Below the pieces are notes generated by a model. That model saw nothing but the letters and a program-made list of their open reading frames with translations. It had not been told where the DNA came from and ran no database searches. A DNA stretch of 7,966 bases from SM23-62 sp964575235. GTDB lineage: Bacteria > Bacteroidota > Bacteroidia > Bacteroidales > SM23-62. The stretch is from NCBI GenBank assembly GCA_964575235.1, contig CAZNQG010000132.1, positions 1 through 7,966 of the forward strand, given 5' to 3'. The first letter of the stretch is position 1. Each line of letters starts with the position of its first letter. This document shows, piece by piece, positions 5,055 through 7,966 of this stretch. The translations under genes and the position numbers were made by a program.

Positions 5055-7966
5055 TTAATTTCCATCAATTTTTTCGATTCTGATCCATGTCCGGACATTT
5101 TCGTCGATCTCCACCATCCGGGCATTTTCCCGGTCCAGTTTTTCCACCAGGTCTACCTCCCGGGCCAGAGTCTGGGAGCCGATGTAATCCCTGTGTCGCA
5201 ATATGGCTTTATCCAGGGATCCATGCTTCATGATCAGGATCCTTATTTTATCGGTTACATCGAACCCGCTTTCTTTGCGGTAGTGCTGGATCCGGTTTAT
5301 GAATTCACGTGCAATGCCCTCCTGGCGCAGCTCTTCGGTGACCGTTACATCCAGGGCCACGGTCAGGTTCCCATCGCTGGCTACCAGCCATCCCGGGATG
5401 TCTTCGGTGGTTATCTCCGCGTCTTCGGGCAGGAGGATTATTTCCTCACCGGGTGCATCCAGTTTCCATTCTCCTTCCTTTTCAAACCGGGTGATGTCTT
5501 CCTGGCTCATTTGCTGTATCCGGGACGCGATGGATTTCATCTTTTTTCCGTACCGGGGACCCAGGGTCTTGAAATTCGGCCGGATGCGCTTGACCAGTAT
5601 GCCGCTGGTATCGCTGATGAATTCGATTTCCTTAACGTTTATTTCGGCCAGGAACAAATCCTTGACCGCCTCGACCTTGCTCTGGAACCCGTCGTCAAGA
5701 ATGGGGATCATCAGTTTATTCAGGGGCTGGCGGACCTTGATGTTCACCCGGCGTCGCAGTCCCAGCACCATGGACGAGATCCGCTGTGCCAGGTCCATTT
5801 TTTCCTCCAGTGCCTTGTCTATGAGCTTTTTATCGCATACCGGGAAGTCCGTAAGGTGGACTGAACCGGCGGCGTGCCTGCGGGTTACCCGGTTCAGGTC
5901 GCTGAAGATCCTTTCGGCATAAAAGGGCGCGAGGGGGGCCATAAGCTGTGAAACCGTATCCAGGCAGGTGTACAGGGTCTGGTAGGCCGCTCTTTTGTCG
6001 GAATCGAATTCCCCGCCCCAGAACCGTTTCCGGTTCAGCCGCACGTACCAGTTGCTCAGGTGTTCCACCACAAATTCCTGAATGGCCCTTCCCGCCCGTG
6101 TGGGTTCGTAATCATCCATATGCTGGTTTACTTCCCGGACCAGGGAGTTCAGCAGGGAAACGATCCAGCGGTCAATTTCGGGCCTTTTACGGACGGGGAC
6201 CTCTTTCTCCGAATAGGTGAAACCATCGATGTTGGCATAGAGTGCAAAAAAGGAGTAGGTATTGTAAAGGGTCCCGAAGAATTTACGCTTTACCTCGTCC
6301 ACCCCGTCTATGTCGAATTTCAGGTTATCCCAGGGCTGGGAATTGGTCATCATGTACCACCTCAGGGGGTCTGCCCCGTGATTTTCAATGGTTTCGAAAG
6401 GATCAACCGTATTGCCCAGGCGTTTGGACATCTTGTTCCCGTTTTTATCCAGCACCAGGCCGTGCGAGACGATGTTCCGGAAGGAGACCGAATCGGATAT
6501 CATGGTGGCGATGGCATGCAGGGTAAAAAACCATCCGCGGGTCTGGTCAACCCCTTCGGCGATGAAGTCGGCGGGGAACAGGCGTGCGAACTCATCCTTG
6601 CGTTCGAAGGGATAGTGCCACTGTGCATAGGGCATGGCCCCGGAATCAAACCAAACGTCGATCAGGTCGGGTTCACGGTACATGGGTTTCCCGGAATCCG
6701 AAACCAGGACGATCTCGTCTACAAAGGGACGGTGAAGATCGAAGCGGTTGTAATTCTCCTGTGAATCATCGCCGGGTATGAATTCTTCCATCGGGTTTTT
6801 TTTCATGATCCCGGCGGCAACCGCTTTATCGATTTCCGTTTTCAATTCTTCGACCGAACCGATGCATTTGGATTCCTTCCGGTCCTCGCTCATCCAGATG
6901 GGCAGGGGCGTGCCCCAGAACCGCGAACGGGACAGGTTCCAGTCCACCAGATTTTCCAGCCACTGTCCGAACCTTCCGGATCCGGTGGCGGCCGGTTTCC
7001 AGTTGATGGTATCGTTCAGTTCCATAAGCCGGTCTTTTGCCCGTGTGGTGCGTATGAACCAGGAGGACATGGGATAATACAGCACCGGTTTGTCCGTCCT
7101 CCAGCAATGCGGATAGTTATGGGTGTACTTGGCTATCTGGAAGGCTTTTTTCTGCTGTTTGAGCGCAACGGCAATGCCGATGTCCGTTGTCTCTGCATCC
7201 GGCGGTATGGATTCGTCGTATTCGTTTTTTACAAATTTCCCTGAAAATTCACCATAGGTTTCAGGATTTACGAACTCGCGCACGAAATCATCGTCCAGGT
7301 CCTCGATCCGGTAGAACCGCCCCTTCCGGTCAACCAGGGGTTGAGTGTTTCCTTCCTTATCCAGAACGATGATTGCCGGGATGTTGTACTGCTGGGCGAT
7401 CCGGTAGTCGTCCGCCCCGAAGGTGGGGGCGATGTGCACGATGCCGGTTCCTTCTTCGGTGGTGACAAAATCCCCCATCAGGATCCGGAAGGCGGGTTTC
7501 TTCGGCCTGACCCAGTCTATGAGCTGCTCGTAGGCGATCCCTTCGAATTCCTTCCCTTTATGCTCGCCCCGGACCTCATAGGGTATGTATTTGTCGCCCG
7601 GCCTGTATGCGTCCCAGTCCAGGTCCCCGTTCCCGGCGGGAAAATATTCATGGAAAAGGGCCTTGGCAAGAACCACGGTGATCGGGTCACCGCTGTAGGG
7701 ATTGAAGGTCCTGACGGAAACATAGTCCATTTGTGAACCCATAGCCAGCGCAGTATTGGAGGGAAGGGTCCACGGCGTGGTGGTCCACGCCAGGATGTAT
7801 ACATCCGTATCGGTTTCAGAGAAGATAAACTCGGATTTTTTATTCCGGACAAGCCGGAACAGGGCAACGATGGTCGTATCCTTCACATCCCGGTAACAGC
7901 CCGGCTGGTTCAGCTCGTGGCTCGAGAGTCCCGAACCGGCTGCCGGTGAATAGGGCTGTATGGTAT
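5055..7966 (-). CDS. ileS: Isoleucyl-tRNA synthetase, N-terminally truncated by the window edge
   Basis: This class I synthetase charges tRNA-Ile with isoleucine and edits misactivated valine. The frame stays open to the right edge, showing about 969 codons. The first visible residues (PYSPAAGSGLSSHELNQP, then CYRDVKDTTIVALF) belong to the interior of IleRS, so the GTG at 7886 is not the start. The N-terminus with the HIGH motif is outside the window, probably some 150-200 residues. CP1 editing-domain landmarks are TTTPWTLPSN (near 7784) and GTGIVHIAPTFGADD (7451-7407). The catalytic segment WNLSRSRFWGTPLPIW lies near 6900-6945, and the KMSKS loop reads KMSKRLGN (KMSKR at 6434-6420). An anticodon-binding helical domain begins near DRWI (about 6170). 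The C-terminal end has no cysteine cluster, unlike the zinc-binding tail of E. coli IleRS. KMSKR and the zinc-less C-terminus point to the eukaryote-like (type 2) IleRS group. No frameshift is seen. Confidence 0.97.
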   Translation of the reverse strand, partial: TIQPYSPAAGSGLSSHELNQPGCYRDVKDTTIVALFRLVRNKKSEFIFSETDTDVYILAWTTTPWTLPSNTALAMGSQMDYVSVRTFNPYSGDPITVVLAKALFHEYFPAGNGDLDWDAYRPGDKYIPYEVRGEHKGKEFEGIAYEQLIDWVRPKKPAFRILMGDFVTTEEGTGIVHIAPTFGADDYRIAQQYNIPAIIVLDKEGNTQPLVDRKGRFYRIEDLDDDFVREFVNPETYGEFSGKFVKNEYDESIPPDAETTDIGIAVALKQQKKAFQIAKYTHNYPHCWRTDKPVLYYPMSSWFIRTTRAKDRLMELNDTINWKPAATGSGRFGQWLENLVDWNLSRSRFWGTPLPIWMSEDRKESKCIGSVEELKTEIDKAVAAGIMKKNPMEEFIPGDDSQENYNRFDLHRPFVDEIVLVSDSGKPMYREPDLIDVWFDSGAMPYAQWHYPFERKDEFARLFPADFIAEGVDQTRGWFFTLHAIATMISDSVSFRNIVSHGLVLDKNGNKMSKRLGNTVDPFETIENHGADPLRWYMMTNSQPWDNLKFDIDGVDEVKRKFFGTLYNTYSFFALYANIDGFTYSEKEVPVRKRPEIDRWIVSLLNSLVREVNQHMDDYEPTRAGRAIQEFVVEHLSNWYVRLNRKRFWGGEFDSDKRAAYQTLYTCLDTVSQLMAPLAPFYAERIFSDLNRVTRRHAAGSVHLTDFPVCDKKLIDKALEEKMDLAQRISSMVLGLRRRVNIKVRQPLNKLMIPILDDGFQSKVEAVKDLFLAEINVKEIEFISDTSGILVKRIRPNFKTLGPRYGKKMKSIASRIQQMSQEDITRFEKEGEWKLDAPGEEIILLPEDAEITTEDIPGWLVASDGNLTVALDVTVTEELRQEGIAREFINRIQHYRKESGFDVTDKIRILIMKHGSLDKAILRHRDYIGSQTLAREVDLVEKLDRENARMVEIDENVRTWIRIEKIDGN

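Noticed and set aside
5049..6764. Long open frames on the plus strand (for example 5049-5864 and 6060-6764) opposite ileS
   Set aside because: They lie wholly antisense to a clear, full-frame IleRS, have no recognisable domain, and have compositions expected from the reverse of a GC-moderate gene.
7884..7886. GTG at 7886 as the start of ileS
   Set aside because: The frame continues open to the window edge and encodes conserved IleRS sequence (GSGLSSHELN ... DVKDTT) upstream of it.
1..7966. A novel defence, secretion or metabolic system
   Set aside because: Every substantial coding region is a recognised housekeeping family and there are no integrase, transposase, tRNA attachment site or composition shifts that would suggest an island.

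Overview
The window looks like a chromosomal housekeeping segment from a member of the Bacteroidota, possibly Bacteroidales-like, at roughly 50-55% GC by eye. The assignment rests on four things. The ileS - DksA/TraR-like - lspA gene order is one I associate with this phylum. The DksA-like protein has a degenerate zinc-finger tail. Signal peptidase II has a long insertion between its two catalytic aspartates. The gap upstream of the DksA-like gene holds an exact TTTG / TAnnTTTG promoter, the form used by Bacteroidota. Genus and species cannot be read from the sequence.

Layout, left to right. The 5' end of ispG (isoprenoid synthesis, cut by the left edge) overlaps the end of cysS (cysteinyl-tRNA synthetase); both are on the minus strand and probably co-transcribed. 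An 87-base AT-rich gap at 1570-1656 separates cysS from the divergent plus-strand gene rnr (RNase R). rnr converges on lspA (signal peptidase II, minus strand), and the two stop codons abut with no base between them. Upstream of lspA on the minus strand are a strong intrinsic terminator, the DksA/TraR-like gene with its own promoter, and ileS (isoleucyl-tRNA synthetase), whose N-terminal part lies beyond the right edge. The window is almost entirely coding and has no gene-free stretch over 300 bases. I saw no RNA gene, mobile element or CRISPR array.

Functionally this is core machinery: two aminoacyl-tRNA synthetases, one RNA-decay enzyme, one envelope lipoprotein-processing enzyme, one isoprenoid enzyme and one probable RNA-polymerase-associated regulator. 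I do not see an undescribed biological system. The most interesting signals are regulatory and architectural. The DksA-like gene sits between its own promoter and terminator inside the ileS-lspA array. That terminator ends about five bases before the lspA start codon, so transcripts coming from upstream must read through it to express lspA. The end of lspA carries a recently duplicated 12/24-base repeat encoding an SQPE-repeat tail that runs exactly to the rnr stop codon.
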